64,000 bases of DNA from Microcella daejeonensis (GTDB lineage: Bacteria > Actinomycetota > Actinomycetes > Actinomycetales > Microbacteriaceae), in NCBI RefSeq assembly GCF_026625045.1, contig NZ_CP113089.1, positions 372,001 to 436,000 on the forward strand. The letters run 5' to 3'. Shown one piece after another: positions 1 to 14,060 of the stretch. The notes under the pieces are model-generated. The model was not told the DNA's origin, made no database searches, and saw only the letters and a list, made by a program, of their open reading frames with translations. Within the stretch, counting starts at the first letter, position 1. Every line of letters starts with the position of its first letter. The position numbers were made by a program, and so were the translations under genes.

Positions 1-1
1 G

Positions 2-1018
2 AACGATCGACCCGGCCTCAGCCACCTCGACTCCGACGGCAGGGCCCGCATGGTCGACGTCGGGGCCAAGCCCGTGACCGCGCGCGTCGCCACGGCGAGC
101 GCCCGCTACCGCACCCGCCCCGACGTGATCGCACTCGTGCGCGGCGACGGGCTGCCGAAGGCCGACGTGCTCGCCACCGCCCGGCTCGCCGGCATCGGCG
201 GGGCGAAGCGCACGAGCGAGCTCATCCCGCTGTGCCATCCGCTGCCCCTCGACGCGGTGTCGGTCGACTTCGTGCTCGAGCGGTCGAGCATCCTCATCAC
301 GGCCACGGCCCGCACGACCGGCCGCACGGGCGTCGAGATGGAGGCCCTCACGGCCGTCGCCGTCGCCGGCCTCACCCTGCACGACATGGTCAAGGCGGTG
401 GATGCGCACGGCTCGCTCACCGAGGTGCGCCTCGAGGCGAAGACCGGCGGGCGCAGCGGCGACTGGATGCGCGACCCCGAGCCCGTCGACGAGGCGGCCC
501 CGACGACCGCCGTCGACGGCGCGACTCCGGCGGCCGCCGCCGTCCGGGCGCGCACCGCGGCCGTGCTCGTCTCCTCGACCCGCGCCGCCGCGGGCACCCG
601 CCCCGACGAGACCGGACCGCTCATCGCCGCCTGGTTCGCCGAGCACGGCTGCGCCGTCGACGGCGTGACCGTCGTGGCCGACGCAGTGATCGGCGACGCG
701 CTCGATGCCGCGCTCGCCACCGCCCCTGCCGTCATCGTGGTGACCGGCGGCACGGGCGTCGGGCCCGACGACCGCACACCCGAGGCCATCGCCGCGCGCA
801 TCGACACCGCGCTGCCCGGCATCGCCGAGGCCGTGCGCGCCCGCGGTCTCGCCGCCACCCCCACCGCGGCACTCAGCCGCGGCGTCGCGGGCATCGCGCG
901 CGGCACCGTCGTGATCGCCCTCCCCGGCTCGACCGGCGGGGTGCGCGACGGGCTCACCGTGCTCGACGGCCTGCTCGACCACCTCCTCGACCAGCTCGCC
1001 GGCGGCGACCATGGCTGA
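2..1018 (+). CDS. moaC-mogA: MoaC-MogA fusion, molybdenum cofactor biosynthesis (5' partial)
   Basis: Two-domain molybdenum cofactor enzyme, cut at its 5' end by the window edge. The frame is already open from base 2 and reads LSHLDSDG before the first ATG at 50. E. coli MoaC has comparable residues before its MVDV, so the ATG at 50 is internal and the true start lies outside. Residues about 1-160 are MoaC (cyclic pyranopterin monophosphate synthase), with LIPLCHPLPL and a DMVKAVD segment in the conserved active-site region. The rest is a MogA/MoaB-type molybdopterin adenylyltransferase with the TGGTGVGPDD loop and LPGSTGGVRD near the end. The stop overlaps moaE by 8 bases, so the two are probably translated together. 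Both activities are inferred from the families; the fusion is directly visible. Confidence 0.93.
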   Translation, partial: NDRPGLSHLDSDGRARMVDVGAKPVTARVATASARYRTRPDVIALVRGDGLPKADVLATARLAGIGGAKRTSELIPLCHPLPLDAVSVDFVLERSSILITATARTTGRTGVEMEALTAVAVAGLTLHDMVKAVDAHGSLTEVRLEAKTGGRSGDWMRDPEPVDEAAPTTAVDGATPAAAAVRARTAAVLVSSTRAAAGTRPDETGPLIAAWFAEHGCAVDGVTVVADAVIGDALDAALATAPAVIVVTGGTGVGPDDRTPEAIAARIDTALPGIAEAVRARGLAATPTAALSRGVAGIARGTVVIALPGSTGGVRDGLTVLDGLLDHLLDQLAGGDHG

Positions 1019-1490
1019 TCCGACGGTCGACCGCCTCGGCTCTCAGACCGTCGGCACGAGCGAGCCCGAGCCCGCCGGTGACCGCGTGCTCGCCCGGGTG
1101 ACGGCCGAGCCGCTCGACGCCGCCGCGGTCGAGGCCTGGGTCGCCACGCGCGCCGACGGAGCGGTCGTGACCTTCCGCGGCGTCGTGCGCGACCACGACC
1201 ACGGCCAGGCCGTGACCGGGCTCGAGTACCAGGCGCATCCCGAGGCCGAGGCCCTGCTCGCGCAGACCTGCGCCCGGGCGAGCGCGCGCACGGGCCTGCG
1301 CATCGCCGCCGCGCACCGCGTCGGCCCGCTCGCCATCGGCGACCTCGCGCTCGTCGCCGCGGTCGCCTCCCCGCACCGCGCCGACTCCTTCGCCGCCCTC
1401 GCCGCGCTCATCGACGCGATCAAGTCCGAGGTGCCGATCTGGAAGCGCCAGCACCTGGCCGACGGCGCGACGGAGTGGGTCGGGCTCTAG
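1011..1490 (+). CDS. moaE: Molybdopterin synthase catalytic subunit MoaE
   Basis: Large subunit of molybdopterin synthase, which moves sulfur from MoaD thiocarboxylate onto cyclic pyranopterin monophosphate. The 159 residues are normal for the family apart from a roughly 25-residue polar N-terminal extension before RVLARVTAEPLD. Diagnostic segments are GAVVTFRGVVRDHD and the C-terminal KSEVPIWKRQHL, which holds the conserved lysines that contact the MoaD tail. It starts inside the end of the moaC-mogA reading frame (8-base overlap). It is convergent with moaD, so the two synthase subunits are made from opposing transcripts. Confidence 0.95.
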   Translation: MADPTVDRLGSQTVGTSEPEPAGDRVLARVTAEPLDAAAVEAWVATRADGAVVTFRGVVRDHDHGQAVTGLEYQAHPEAEALLAQTCARASARTGLRIAAAHRVGPLAIGDLALVAAVASPHRADSFAALAALIDAIKSEVPIWKRQHLADGATEWVGL

Positions 1491-1491
1491 G

Positions 1492-1516
1492 CGCGACGAC
1501 CCCGCACCGGGTCGCG
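1492..1516. terminator. Possible stem-loop between moaE and moaD
   Basis: The 37 bases between the convergent moaE and moaD stops contain GCGACGACCC and GGGTCGC arms around a short CGCACC loop, with a two-base bulge. The position between convergent genes suits a bidirectional terminator, but the stem is short, imperfect and has no T-tract. Confidence 0.4.
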
Positions 1517-1527
1517 GCGCGCGCCGG

Positions 1528-1797
1528 TCATCCCCCCGCGAAGGGCGGCAGCACGTCGATGCGCGCACCGGTCCCGATGGCGAGGGGATGCGCGTCCTCG
1601 CGCCGCACGACGCCGTCGACGAGGAACGACCCCTGCGCCAGCACGTGACCCATCGCCGGGCCGTAGCGGGCGACGAGGTGCGCGCGCACGGCCCCGACCG
1701 TCGTCAGGGCGGCGGCCTCCTCGCCGAGCAGCGTCTCCTCCTCGCAGCCCGCGGCCTCCGCCGCCGCGGCGAAGTAGCGCAGTCGCAGCTCAGCCAC
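1528..1797 (-). CDS. moaD: Molybdopterin synthase sulfur carrier subunit MoaD
   Basis: Small ubiquitin-like sulfur carrier of molybdopterin synthase, 89 residues, ending in the required Gly-Gly (PPFAGG). That tail is adenylated, converted to a thiocarboxylate and inserted into MoaE. The N-terminus [14 protein letters not shown] is the usual MoaD first strand and helix. Its start overlaps the end of moaA by 8 bases, so moaA and moaD form an operon. No MoeB-type activating enzyme is visible in the window. Confidence 0.93.
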   Translation of the reverse strand: MAELRLRYFAAAAEAAGCEEETLLGEEAAALTTVGAVRAHLVARYGPAMGHVLAQGSFLVDGVVRREDAHPLAIGTGARIDVLPPFAGG

Positions 1798-2857
1798 CGA
1801 TGGCTCCCATCGTTCGGATCGGACGACGGAAGCCCTCGCGCTCCATGCCGTGCCCCGCCTGCTTGCCCCACATCGCCGCGCGCCAGAGATCGGCGAGCTC
1901 GGCGTCGTCGGCGCCCGCCCGCAGTCGGCCGCGCAGATCGAGCTCGTCGTCGCCGAAGAGGCAGGAGCGCACGGTGCCCTCGGCGGTGAGGCGCGTGCGG
2001 TCGCAGGCCGAGCAGAACGACCGCGTGACCGAGGCGATGATGCCGACCCGGGCCGGGCCGCCGTCGACGAGCCACGACTCGGCCGGGGCGTGCGGGTCGT
2101 CGCGGTGCGGATCGCTGAGCGCGAAGCGCGGAGCGAGGGTGGCGACGAGCTCGGCGGCGTCCACCATGTTCTCGCGCACCCACGCCTCGTCGGCGTCGAG
2201 GGGCATCTGCTCGATGAACCGCAGCTCGACCCCGTGCTCGAGGGACCACGCGAGGAGGTCGGCGGCCCCCGCGAGCGTGTCGCGCATGAGCACGGCGTTG
2301 ATCTTCAGCGGGGTGAGCCCGGCGCGGCGCGCACCCTCGATGCCGCGCAGCACGGCCGGCAGGCGATCGCGCCGCGTCAGCCGGGCGAAGTGGTCGCGGT
2401 CGACCGTGTCGAGCGAGATGTTGACGCGCGTCAGACCCGCGTCGCGCAGGGCGTCGATGCGCCGCTCGAGCCCGATGCCGTTGGTCGTGAGCGAGATCGA
2501 GGCGGTGCCAGCCACTCGGGCGCTCTGCGCGATGATGTCGACGAGATCGGGGCGCAGCAGGGGCTCGCCGCCGGTGAAGCGCACGTCGACCACGCCGAGC
2601 TCGTCGACGGCGATGCGCACGAGCCGGGCGATCTCGTCGGCGGTGAGCAACCGGCCCGTCGGGACGACGGGCAGACCCTGCTCCGGCATGCAGTACGTGC
2701 AGCGCAGCGAGCAGGCCGTCGTCACCGAGATGCGCAGGTCGCGGGCGGTGCGGCCGAAGCGGTCGACGAGCGCCGACGTCGCGGGCCGGTCGGCGGTGCC
2801 GGGCGGCCCGGGCGGGGTGCGGCGCAGGCCGGGCATCCCGAGGCCGATCGCTGACAT
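1790..2857 (-). CDS. moaA: GTP 3',8-cyclase MoaA (radical SAM)
   Basis: Radical SAM enzyme that starts molybdenum cofactor synthesis by rearranging GTP, together with MoaC. At 355 residues it is close to family length. The SAM [4Fe-4S] cluster motif CSLRCTYC spans residues 49-56. The second cluster is carried by CSACDRTRL and the later Cys in [10 protein letters not shown]. The protein ends in Gly-Gly (GAIGG), as active MoaA does. Residues 1-30 form a Pro/Gly-rich extension and the exact start is uncertain. A TACCCT hexamer lies exactly 6 bases before the ATG, so a leaderless transcript is possible. It is followed by moaD. Confidence 0.96.
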   Translation of the reverse strand: MSAIGLGMPGLRRTPPGPPGTADRPATSALVDRFGRTARDLRISVTTACSLRCTYCMPEQGLPVVPTGRLLTADEIARLVRIAVDELGVVDVRFTGGEPLLRPDLVDIIAQSARVAGTASISLTTNGIGLERRIDALRDAGLTRVNISLDTVDRDHFARLTRRDRLPAVLRGIEGARRAGLTPLKINAVLMRDTLAGAADLLAWSLEHGVELRFIEQMPLDADEAWVRENMVDAAELVATLAPRFALSDPHRDDPHAPAESWLVDGGPARVGIIASVTRSFCSACDRTRLTAEGTVRSCLFGDDELDLRGRLRAGADDAELADLWRAAMWGKQAGHGMEREGFRRPIRTMGAIGG

Positions 2858-2863
2858 GCCGTC

Positions 2864-2869
2864 AGGGTA
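2864..2869 (-). promoter_or_regulatory. Candidate -10 of moaA (leaderless)
   Basis: On the minus strand TACCCT is followed by six bases and then the moaA ATG, the geometry expected when transcription starts at the A of the start codon. No convincing -35 hexamer is present at 16-18 bases upstream. Confidence 0.4.
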
Positions 2870-3001
2870 GGGCCGTTCGCTGAGCGCGACCCCGGGTGGT
2901 GCAGCGCGCGGGTGGATGCCCGGCGCCCGTGTCGGCGGCGGCCGCTAGCGTGATCGGCGGAGGTCGCCGCCGCACCGACGACCGCGAGGGGGAGCACCGC
3001 G

Positions 3002-3769
3002 ATGCCGTTCGAGACCGTGGAGGGGGCGCCGCTCGACGGCGTGCCGCTGCTCTACCGGATGGGCCGCGAGTTCCAGGTGACGCGCCCCTTCGCCTACCGC
3101 GACCCGCGCGAGGGCACCGTGACGCGCGTGCCGGCGCACGACACGAGCCGGCCGCCCGTCGAGGGCAACTCGACCGACTTCGCCTCGGTGCCGCCGTTCC
3201 TCTGGGGGCTCATCGCCAACTACGGGCCGCAGACCCTGCCAGCGATCCTGCACGACGCCATGGTCGAGCAGGCGCGGCGGGCCCCCGAGGCCGAGCGGCT
3301 GCCGCGGCGGCGGGTCGCCGACGACCTCTTCCGCATCGCGCTCATCGACAACGGCATCCACCTGCTGCGGGCGCGGGTCATGTGGGCGGCGGTGAGTCTC
3401 GAGAGCCGGTGGCGGCACGGCGGCACCGCGGGGCGGGTGCTCATCGCGCAGGTCGCCCTCGGCGCCCTCGCACTCATCGCGGCGACGGTGCTCGGCGTGC
3501 TCCTCTCCCCCTGGTGGATGCTCGGCCTCGCCCTCCCCGCCGCGCTCGCGCCCCTCCAGCGCGGGTCGGCGCCCCTCGTCGTCGCCGCCACCTACCTCGG
3601 CGCGCTCTACGCCCCGCTCGTGCTCGGAGCCTTCCTGGCCGCGCACGTCGAGGGCCTCATCGCGCTCGTTGTCTGGCTCGCGACCGGTCGCCGCGGCCCG
3701 CGCCCGCAGGCCGAGCCGACGATCGTCTGGAAGGACGAGTACGCGCCCGAGGGCGTCAGCCGATGGTGA
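3002..3769 (+). CDS. DUF1353-type protein with C-terminal membrane segments
   Basis: 255 residues. The first ~115 resemble the DUF1353 family: FQVTRPFAYR, then STDFASVPPFLWGLI, then the LHDAMVEQ and FRIALIDNG helices. The function of this family is not established. The second half is hydrophobic, with about three or four predicted membrane spans (LIAQVALGALALIAATVL, WWMLGLALPAALAPL, VVAATYLGALYAPLVLGA), and ends in a polar tail containing WKDEYAPEG. The start is supported by GGGGGAG seven bases upstream. The gene converges on the lamin-tail phosphoesterase and the two coding regions overlap by 14 bases. A membrane-anchored role is inferred from hydrophobicity only. Confidence 0.85.
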   Translation: MPFETVEGAPLDGVPLLYRMGREFQVTRPFAYRDPREGTVTRVPAHDTSRPPVEGNSTDFASVPPFLWGLIANYGPQTLPAILHDAMVEQARRAPEAERLPRRRVADDLFRIALIDNGIHLLRARVMWAAVSLESRWRHGGTAGRVLIAQVALGALALIAATVLGVLLSPWWMLGLALPAALAPLQRGSAPLVVAATYLGALYAPLVLGAFLAAHVEGLIALVVWLATGRRGPRPQAEPTIVWKDEYAPEGVSRW

Positions 3770-6700
3770 CCCCGGTCATCGCGAGCCGCTTGTCGTACTG
3801 CAGCGCCAGCTCGACCGCGAACTCGTCGTCGGCCACGGTGTAGCGCTCGTTGAGGCCCGCGCTCATGATGTTCCAGGGCCGGCCGTTGGCCGCGCGGCCC
3901 GCGTCGCCGGTCTCGGTGAGGAACTGGATGGCGTCGTAGGGGTGCGCGGCCGTCGCCGCGAGGCGCGGCGAGTAGGTGTCGACCGCGAGCATCCCGGCCG
4001 CCAGATCGAGCTGCAGCAGGCGCAGGAACCCCGTCGCCCGCTCCCCCGACGCCGTGCGGAACTCCTGGTAGTCGGCGAGCAGCTCGACGACGTCGTGCCC
4101 CTCGATGCCGCCCGCATCGGGCGTGACGATCGCGCCGAGCCCGTGGTAGTGGCCGGCCAGCACGGCGACGACGTGGCGGTTCGGCGCGATGACCCGCTCC
4201 CAGAGCGCGTCGGCGCGGCTCACCCAGCGGTTCTCGGCCGCGCGGCGGGCGGGGCCCTCCTCGGTGAGCGGCGTGAGGTGCTCGTGGGTGGCGATGACGA
4301 TGTTGTGATCGGGATGCTCGCCCACGACCCGCTCGGCCCACTCCAGCTCGCGCTCGCCGTAGCCGTAGCCGATCGAGAGGATGAGCATCGGCGCGGGGCC
4401 CGCCTCGACGATGGAGTAGCTGGAGGTGTTGTCCCCCGGAGCGATGGGGGCGACGTACCCCGGCTGGTCGCGGTATCGCTCGGGGCCGAAGTGCTCGTTG
4501 AACAGGCCCGCGTCCATGCCGCGCTTGGTGTCGTGGTTGCCGGGCAGCACCGTCGTCGCGACCCCGGCGCGCTCGAGGATGCTCTGCGCCTCCGAGGCGC
4601 GGGCGAACTCGATGCGCGCCCGGTCGGGCGACTGATCCGGGTCGACCCAGCTCTGCACGAGATCGCCGGTGTGGATGGCCGCGGCGACCGGGCGGCGCTC
4701 GGCGAGCCGGGCGATCCAGTCGGTCATGCGGTCGTACTCCTGCGGGTAGCCCTCGGCGAGGTACTGCGTGTCGGTGAGGTGCACGAGGGTTCCGTCGATC
4801 GCGTCGAGGGGCTCGAGCGCACCGTCGGGCGTGCGATCCGGCGCCGCGCCGGGCAGCATCTGCACGAGCAGCGCCGTCGTCGAGGGGGTGGTCGCCGTGA
4901 CGACGACGTCGCCCGCCCCATCGGCGAGCGCCTCGCCGATGGGGCTCCAGCGCTCCTCGGCCTCGCTCCAGGCCGAGAGCAGCGCGCGGTGCCGGGGCCC
5001 GACGATGCCCTCCCAGCGCACCGTACCCTCGATCGGGGCGGCGTACTCGAGCCGCAGGGCCGGGTAGGCCCAGCCCTCGGCCGTCGCGATGGCCGGTTCG
5101 GATTCGCGCGGGGAATCGGGGGCCCGCCCCGGCTCCGGACCGGTTTCCGGCTCGGCTCCTGCCTCGTCGGTCGGGGGGATGCCCACGGCGCGCTCGTCGT
5201 CGAGCGACCAGCGGACGGCGGGCTCGGCGCCGGTCGTGCCGGCGACGAGGCGCGCGGGCTCGGCGCCGGCGGTACGGGAGGGGAGCGCGACGGCGGTTCG
5301 CGCGCTCGGCTCCGCGGCGGCGGCGAGGGCGACGGCGGGATCCGATGCCGGAGGGCGGAGCATCCCGCGGGCGGTCGAGCGCACGTCCTCGAGCAGGCGG
5401 CTCGCGACGGTCTCGACCGGGCCGGCGACGAGCCCGTCGACCCCCGGGCTCGCGGCGCCCGTCGCGAAGTCGACGAGGTCGACGCCCGTGCGCTCCACGC
5501 GGGCGTACGACTCGCCCCGCACGCGGTCGGGCTGGAAGGTGACGAGCGAGACCCCGTTCGTGCACGGCGAGGGCGGCTCGATGCTCTCGTCCATCTCGTT
5601 CACGTGGAAGGCGCCGACCCGGTCGACGAGCTCGCCCTCGGCGTTCTCGACGAGCACGCCCGCCCCGAGGAACGCGAGCGGTTCCGCGAACACGGCGGTC
5701 GCGCCCTCCGCCGCCGGGGTGCCGGCCGCGGCCAGCACGGCGACGCCGCCGGGCGCCAGGATCGTGCCGCTGCCGAGCACGCCGAGCGGCTCGGCCCGAC
5801 GGCGGCCGTCGGCACCGCAGGCCCAGACGCGCCAGCCCTCGAGCGACACCGGCGCGGTCGAGCGGTTCGCGAGCTCGACGAAGTTGTGCGGCCGGGCGAT
5901 CGCGGCGACATCGAGCGGATCGGTCGCGAGCTCGCTCACCACCACGCCCGCCTCGATCGGCACGGCGTCGGCGAGCGCGTCGGCGAGGGCCGCATTGCGC
6001 GCGCCCGGCGTGCGCGGGGCGATGAGGAACTCGGGGCCGAGCACCCGCGCGAGGCCCGGCTCGATCCGCTGGTGGCTCTCGCCCCGCACCGCGTCGAGTC
6101 GGGCGGGCAGCAGGGCCTCGCCCGACTGGCAGGCGCTGTGGCCGTGGTGGGCGACGGCGAGCTCGTCGACGAGCATCCCCTCGTCATCGCGCAGCTGCAG
6201 GCCGAACGCGTCGTCGGCGAGGGAGGTCGGCATGACCGCGTCGACCTCGTCGAGCGTCGAGGCGGGCCCGGCGATGACGAGGCGCCCGCCCGGGGCGAGA
6301 CGGTGCTCGGGGCCGAGACGGAGCTGCAGGGTGTCGGCCGTGCGCTCCCCGCGCGCGGTGCAGCGCCAGAGGGTCCAGCCCGCGAGCGAGGCGGTGCGGT
6401 CGGCGTCGTTGCGCAGCTCGACGAGATCGTCGCCCGAGCCGCCGGGGCCGAAGGGCGCCGCCTCGGCGATCACGACGCCGCTCTCGCGCGACGGCGGCAG
6501 CGACTCTCCCAGCGCGGCCGAGCCGGGGGTCCCCGTCGCGACGATGAAACGGCCCTCGGCCTCGACCCCCGCGCCGGTGCGCTGGTAGGTCTCCCCCGCC
6601 ATCACGTCGAGGATGCCCGGCAACGAGCCCGAGGGACCGCACTCGCTCGTCGTCATCCACGGCTCGGTCGGGTAGATCGCCACCGCGTCGGCGGTGCGCT

Positions 6701-7166
6701 CCGCCGGGTCCTCCAGCACGTAGCCGACGCCTCCCGGGTCGAAGGAGGTGCCGAAGACGTCGTCGGGCACCGCGCCGCCCGGTCGCTCCCCCGTGCGTGC
6801 GATCAGGTGCACGTCGCCCGGCGCCAGCACGACGCCGGTCAGCTCGGAGTCGGGATTGCCGCGCTTCGCCCGCAGCCCCTCGCCGTTGCAGCGGTAGAGC
6901 GTCCAGCCGGTGAGGTCGACGGGGGCGTCGGAGACGTTCCGCAGCTCCACGAAGCTCGCCGCGGGGCGGTCGAGGAACCCGGGGGCGATCTCGCTGATGA
7001 TCACCGGGTGATCGTCGCGGTAGGCGTAGGAGCCGGAGTCGCCGCCCTCGGCCGCGGCGGGCATCCCGGGGACGATCGCGGCCGCGAGGCCCACGATGAC
7101 GGCCGCGGCGAGGGCGGTGCGGGTCGAGAAGAGGCGGACGGGGATGGGGCGGACCTCGGTGCGCAT
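3756..7166 (-). CDS. Secreted protein with three lamin-tail domains and a calcineurin-like phosphoesterase
   Basis: 1136-residue exported protein. Residues 1-40 are a Sec signal peptide (basic start, ALAAAVIVGLAAAIVPG core, cleavage likely after MPAAA). Three tandem lamin-tail-domain units follow at about 50-210, 225-395 and 410-560. Each opens with an [IV][IV]SE or AEAAP strand, an xxFVELRN strand and a LxGWxLxxC strand, and closes with a GESYxR plus TPG signature. After a Pro/Glu-rich linker and a beta region, residues about 790-1120 form a metallophosphoesterase with LTDTQYL, HTGDLV (~832), LPGNHD (~875), THEHLT (~960) and GHYHG (~1005), a full metal-binding set. No LPXTG anchor or lipobox is seen. 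The substrate is unknown; lamin-tail domains in secreted enzymes suggest surface or polymer binding. Single gene, no operon partner. Confidence 0.9.
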   Translation of the reverse strand: MRTEVRPIPVRLFSTRTALAAAVIVGLAAAIVPGMPAAAEGGDSGSYAYRDDHPVIISEIAPGFLDRPAASFVELRNVSDAPVDLTGWTLYRCNGEGLRAKRGNPDSELTGVVLAPGDVHLIARTGERPGGAVPDDVFGTSFDPGGVGYVLEDPAERTADAVAIYPTEPWMTTSECGPSGSLPGILDVMAGETYQRTGAGVEAEGRFIVATGTPGSAALGESLPPSRESGVVIAEAAPFGPGGSGDDLVELRNDADRTASLAGWTLWRCTARGERTADTLQLRLGPEHRLAPGGRLVIAGPASTLDEVDAVMPTSLADDAFGLQLRDDEGMLVDELAVAHHGHSACQSGEALLPARLDAVRGESHQRIEPGLARVLGPEFLIAPRTPGARNAALADALADAVPIEAGVVVSELATDPLDVAAIARPHNFVELANRSTAPVSLEGWRVWACGADGRRRAEPLGVLGSGTILAPGGVAVLAAAGTPAAEGATAVFAEPLAFLGAGVLVENAEGELVDRVGAFHVNEMDESIEPPSPCTNGVSLVTFQPDRVRGESYARVERTGVDLVDFATGAASPGVDGLVAGPVETVASRLLEDVRSTARGMLRPPASDPAVALAAAAEPSARTAVALPSRTAGAEPARLVAGTTGAEPAVRWSLDDERAVGIPPTDEAGAEPETGPEPGRAPDSPRESEPAIATAEGWAYPALRLEYAAPIEGTVRWEGIVGPRHRALLSAWSEAEERWSPIGEALADGAGDVVVTATTPSTTALLVQMLPGAAPDRTPDGALEPLDAIDGTLVHLTDTQYLAEGYPQEYDRMTDWIARLAERRPVAAAIHTGDLVQSWVDPDQSPDRARIEFARASEAQSILERAGVATTVLPGNHDTKRGMDAGLFNEHFGPERYRDQPGYVAPIAPGDNTSSYSIVEAGPAPMLILSIGYGYGERELEWAERVVGEHPDHNIVIATHEHLTPLTEEGPARRAAENRWVSRADALWERVIAPNRHVVAVLAGHYHGLGAIVTPDAGGIEGHDVVELLADYQEFRTASGERATGFLRLLQLDLAAGMLAVDTYSPRLAATAAHPYDAIQFLTETGDAGRAANGRPWNIMSAGLNERYTVADDEFAVELALQYDKRLAMTGVTIG

Positions 7167-7282
7167 CGTGCTCCTCCGCGAGCCGACGGCGGGCTCGCGC
7201 GCTCACCGTCCCGACCCCCGGTGAACGGAGGACCATCCTCAGGGGGTGTGTCGGGTGAACGATCGGCGGTGCGGCCGACGCA

Positions 7283-7322
7283 GAACCGCCCGCCCCCGCG
7301 CAGGGCGGGGAGCGGGCGGTTC
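7283..7322. terminator. Strong stem-loop, probable ilv operon terminator
   Basis: GAACCGCCCG (7283-7292) pairs with CGGGCGGTTC (7313-7322), with an inner CCCC/GGGG pairing. It lies about 200 bases past the ilvC stop, beyond the duplicated segment, and is the best candidate for ending ilv transcription. It lacks a T-tract, as is common in this kind of genome. Confidence 0.65.
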
Positions 7323-7357
7323 AGGCGGAGCGGGTGGTGCCGATGTCGCGGGGTGCC

Positions 7358-12682
<5,325 letters not shown>

Positions 12683-12691
12683 GGGCCGAGT

Positions 12692-13198
12692 TTACGCCGG
12701 GCCCGCGCCCCTCCCCGACGCGTCGGCGGAGGCATCGGGGGACGCATCGGCACGGGGGTCGGCGGATGCCCCGCGAGGGTCGTCCGGCGGGGGCTGCGCC
12801 TCGCCGCCCGGCAGCTCGCCGCCCGGCAGGTCGCCGCGACCGGCCGAGGCGATGTCCTCGGCGAGCTCGTCGACGATGAGCGTCCCCGCGTCGAAGTCGC
12901 CGGTGCGGTAGCCGGCGCGCCCCACCATGTGGGCGGCGATCGGCGCCGTGAGCATCTGGAACACGACGACGGGCACGAGCAGCAGGAGCACCGCGCCGCT
13001 GCGCACGCTGAGGGCGAGGGCGAGCACGACGAAGACGAGACCGAGGATCTGCGGCTTGGTCGCGGCGTGCAGCCGGCTGAGCGCGTCGGGGAACCGGTTG
13101 AGTCCGATGCCGGCGGCGAGCGACAGGAACCCGCCGAGCACGAGCAGCACCCCCGCGGCGATGTCGAGGGCCTCGATGACGGGGGCTTCCGGGGTCAC
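12692..13198 (-). CDS. mnhG: Na+/H+ antiporter subunit G (Mrp/Mnh)
   Basis: Smallest-but-one subunit of the Mrp-type monovalent cation/proton antiporter. Residues 1-105 contain three membrane helices and the family segment NRFPDALSRLHAATKPQILG. Residues 110-168 are an acidic, Pro/Ala/Asp-rich cytoplasmic tail not normally present in MnhG. It starts with GTG overlapping the mnhF stop by 4 bases (GTGA). Last gene of the mnh operon, directly before ilvD. Confidence 0.94.
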   Translation of the reverse strand: MTPEAPVIEALDIAAGVLLVLGGFLSLAAGIGLNRFPDALSRLHAATKPQILGLVFVVLALALSVRSGAVLLLLVPVVVFQMLTAPIAAHMVGRAGYRTGDFDAGTLIVDELAEDIASAGRGDLPGGELPGGEAQPPPDDPRGASADPRADASPDASADASGRGAGPA

Positions 13199-13518
13199 GA
13201 GGTCTCCTCCCCCGTCGAGGCCGTCGGGTTCTCCGCGCCCAGCGCCGGCACCGCACGGGTGTCCTCGGGCCGCGTGACGAAGCGGGCGACGGCGACGGTG
13301 CCGAGGATGGCGGTGGCCGCCATGACGACCATGAGCGGGATGGTGCGGGTGTGCTGGTTCGCGACCATCTCGGCGCCGACGACGAGGATGAGGGTCGTCA
13401 GCAGCACGTCGCTCGCGATGATGCGGTCGACGATGCTGGGGCCGCGGATGACGCGGAGGATCGCGAGCAGCGCCGTCGCGGAGAAGAGCACACCGGCGAT
13501 CCAGAGCAGCGCGGTCAT
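13195..13518 (-). CDS. mnhF: Na+/H+ antiporter subunit F (Mrp/Mnh)
   Basis: 107-residue membrane subunit with three helices. The family signature is RVIRGPSIVDRIIASDVL. The ATG at 13518 overlaps the mnhE stop (ATGA), which fixes the start although the frame is open further upstream. The tail after residue 85 is polar. In Mrp complexes MnhF and MnhG stabilise the complex rather than forming the main ion path. Confidence 0.94.
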   Translation of the reverse strand: MTALLWIAGVLFSATALLAILRVIRGPSIVDRIIASDVLLTTLILVVGAEMVANQHTRTIPLMVVMAATAILGTVAVARFVTRPEDTRAVPALGAENPTASTGEETS

Positions 13519-14060
13519 CGCACGGCCTCCCATTCCTCGCGGGAACCGAGCGCCCGCAGGATGCGCCGCTCGTAGGCGAGCACGGCGTCGTGCGCGCACG
13601 CCACCTGCTCGGGCGTCTCGATGCCGAGGCTGTGGATGTAGAGCACCGAGTGCGGGCGGTCGACCTCGAGCACGACCGAGCCGGGCACGAGGCTCACGGC
13701 GAGCGCCGTGCCGGTGAGCACGAAGTCGTTGCGGGTGGTGAGATCGACCCGGATGACCGCGTTGCGCTCGACGCCGCGCGGCCGCAGGGCCTGCCAGGCG
13801 ACCTCGAAGGATGCCCGCACGAGGTCGACGGCGAACCGGCCGAGCAGCACGAGGAACCACCACGGGTTGAAGCGCCCCGAGAGCTCGACGGGCGGCAGGT
13901 AGAACGCCCGCGTGACGACGAGCGCGACGACGACGCCCGTGACGATCGTGAGCGGCGTCACCGAGCCCCAGAGCAGCATCCACAGCAGCACGAGGGCGAG
14001 CAGCAGCGGGGACTGCTGCAGCAGGGGGACGCGCTGGTGCTCGCGCTGCGACTCACTCAC
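13515..14060 (-). CDS. mnhE: Na+/H+ antiporter subunit E (Mrp/Mnh)
   Basis: 181 residues. Two close N-terminal membrane helices (LLLALVLLWMLLWG, TIVTGVVVALVVTRAF) are followed by the cytoplasmic MnhE domain, with the typical LTTRNDFVLTGTALAVSLVP and VLYIHSLG. It overlaps mnhD by 8 bases and mnhF by 4, so it is translationally coupled in the mnhA-C-D-E-F-G operon. Confidence 0.95.
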   Translation of the reverse strand: MSESQREHQRVPLLQQSPLLLALVLLWMLLWGSVTPLTIVTGVVVALVVTRAFYLPPVELSGRFNPWWFLVLLGRFAVDLVRASFEVAWQALRPRGVERNAVIRVDLTTRNDFVLTGTALAVSLVPGSVVLEVDRPHSVLYIHSLGIETPEQVACAHDAVLAYERRILRALGSREEWEAVR

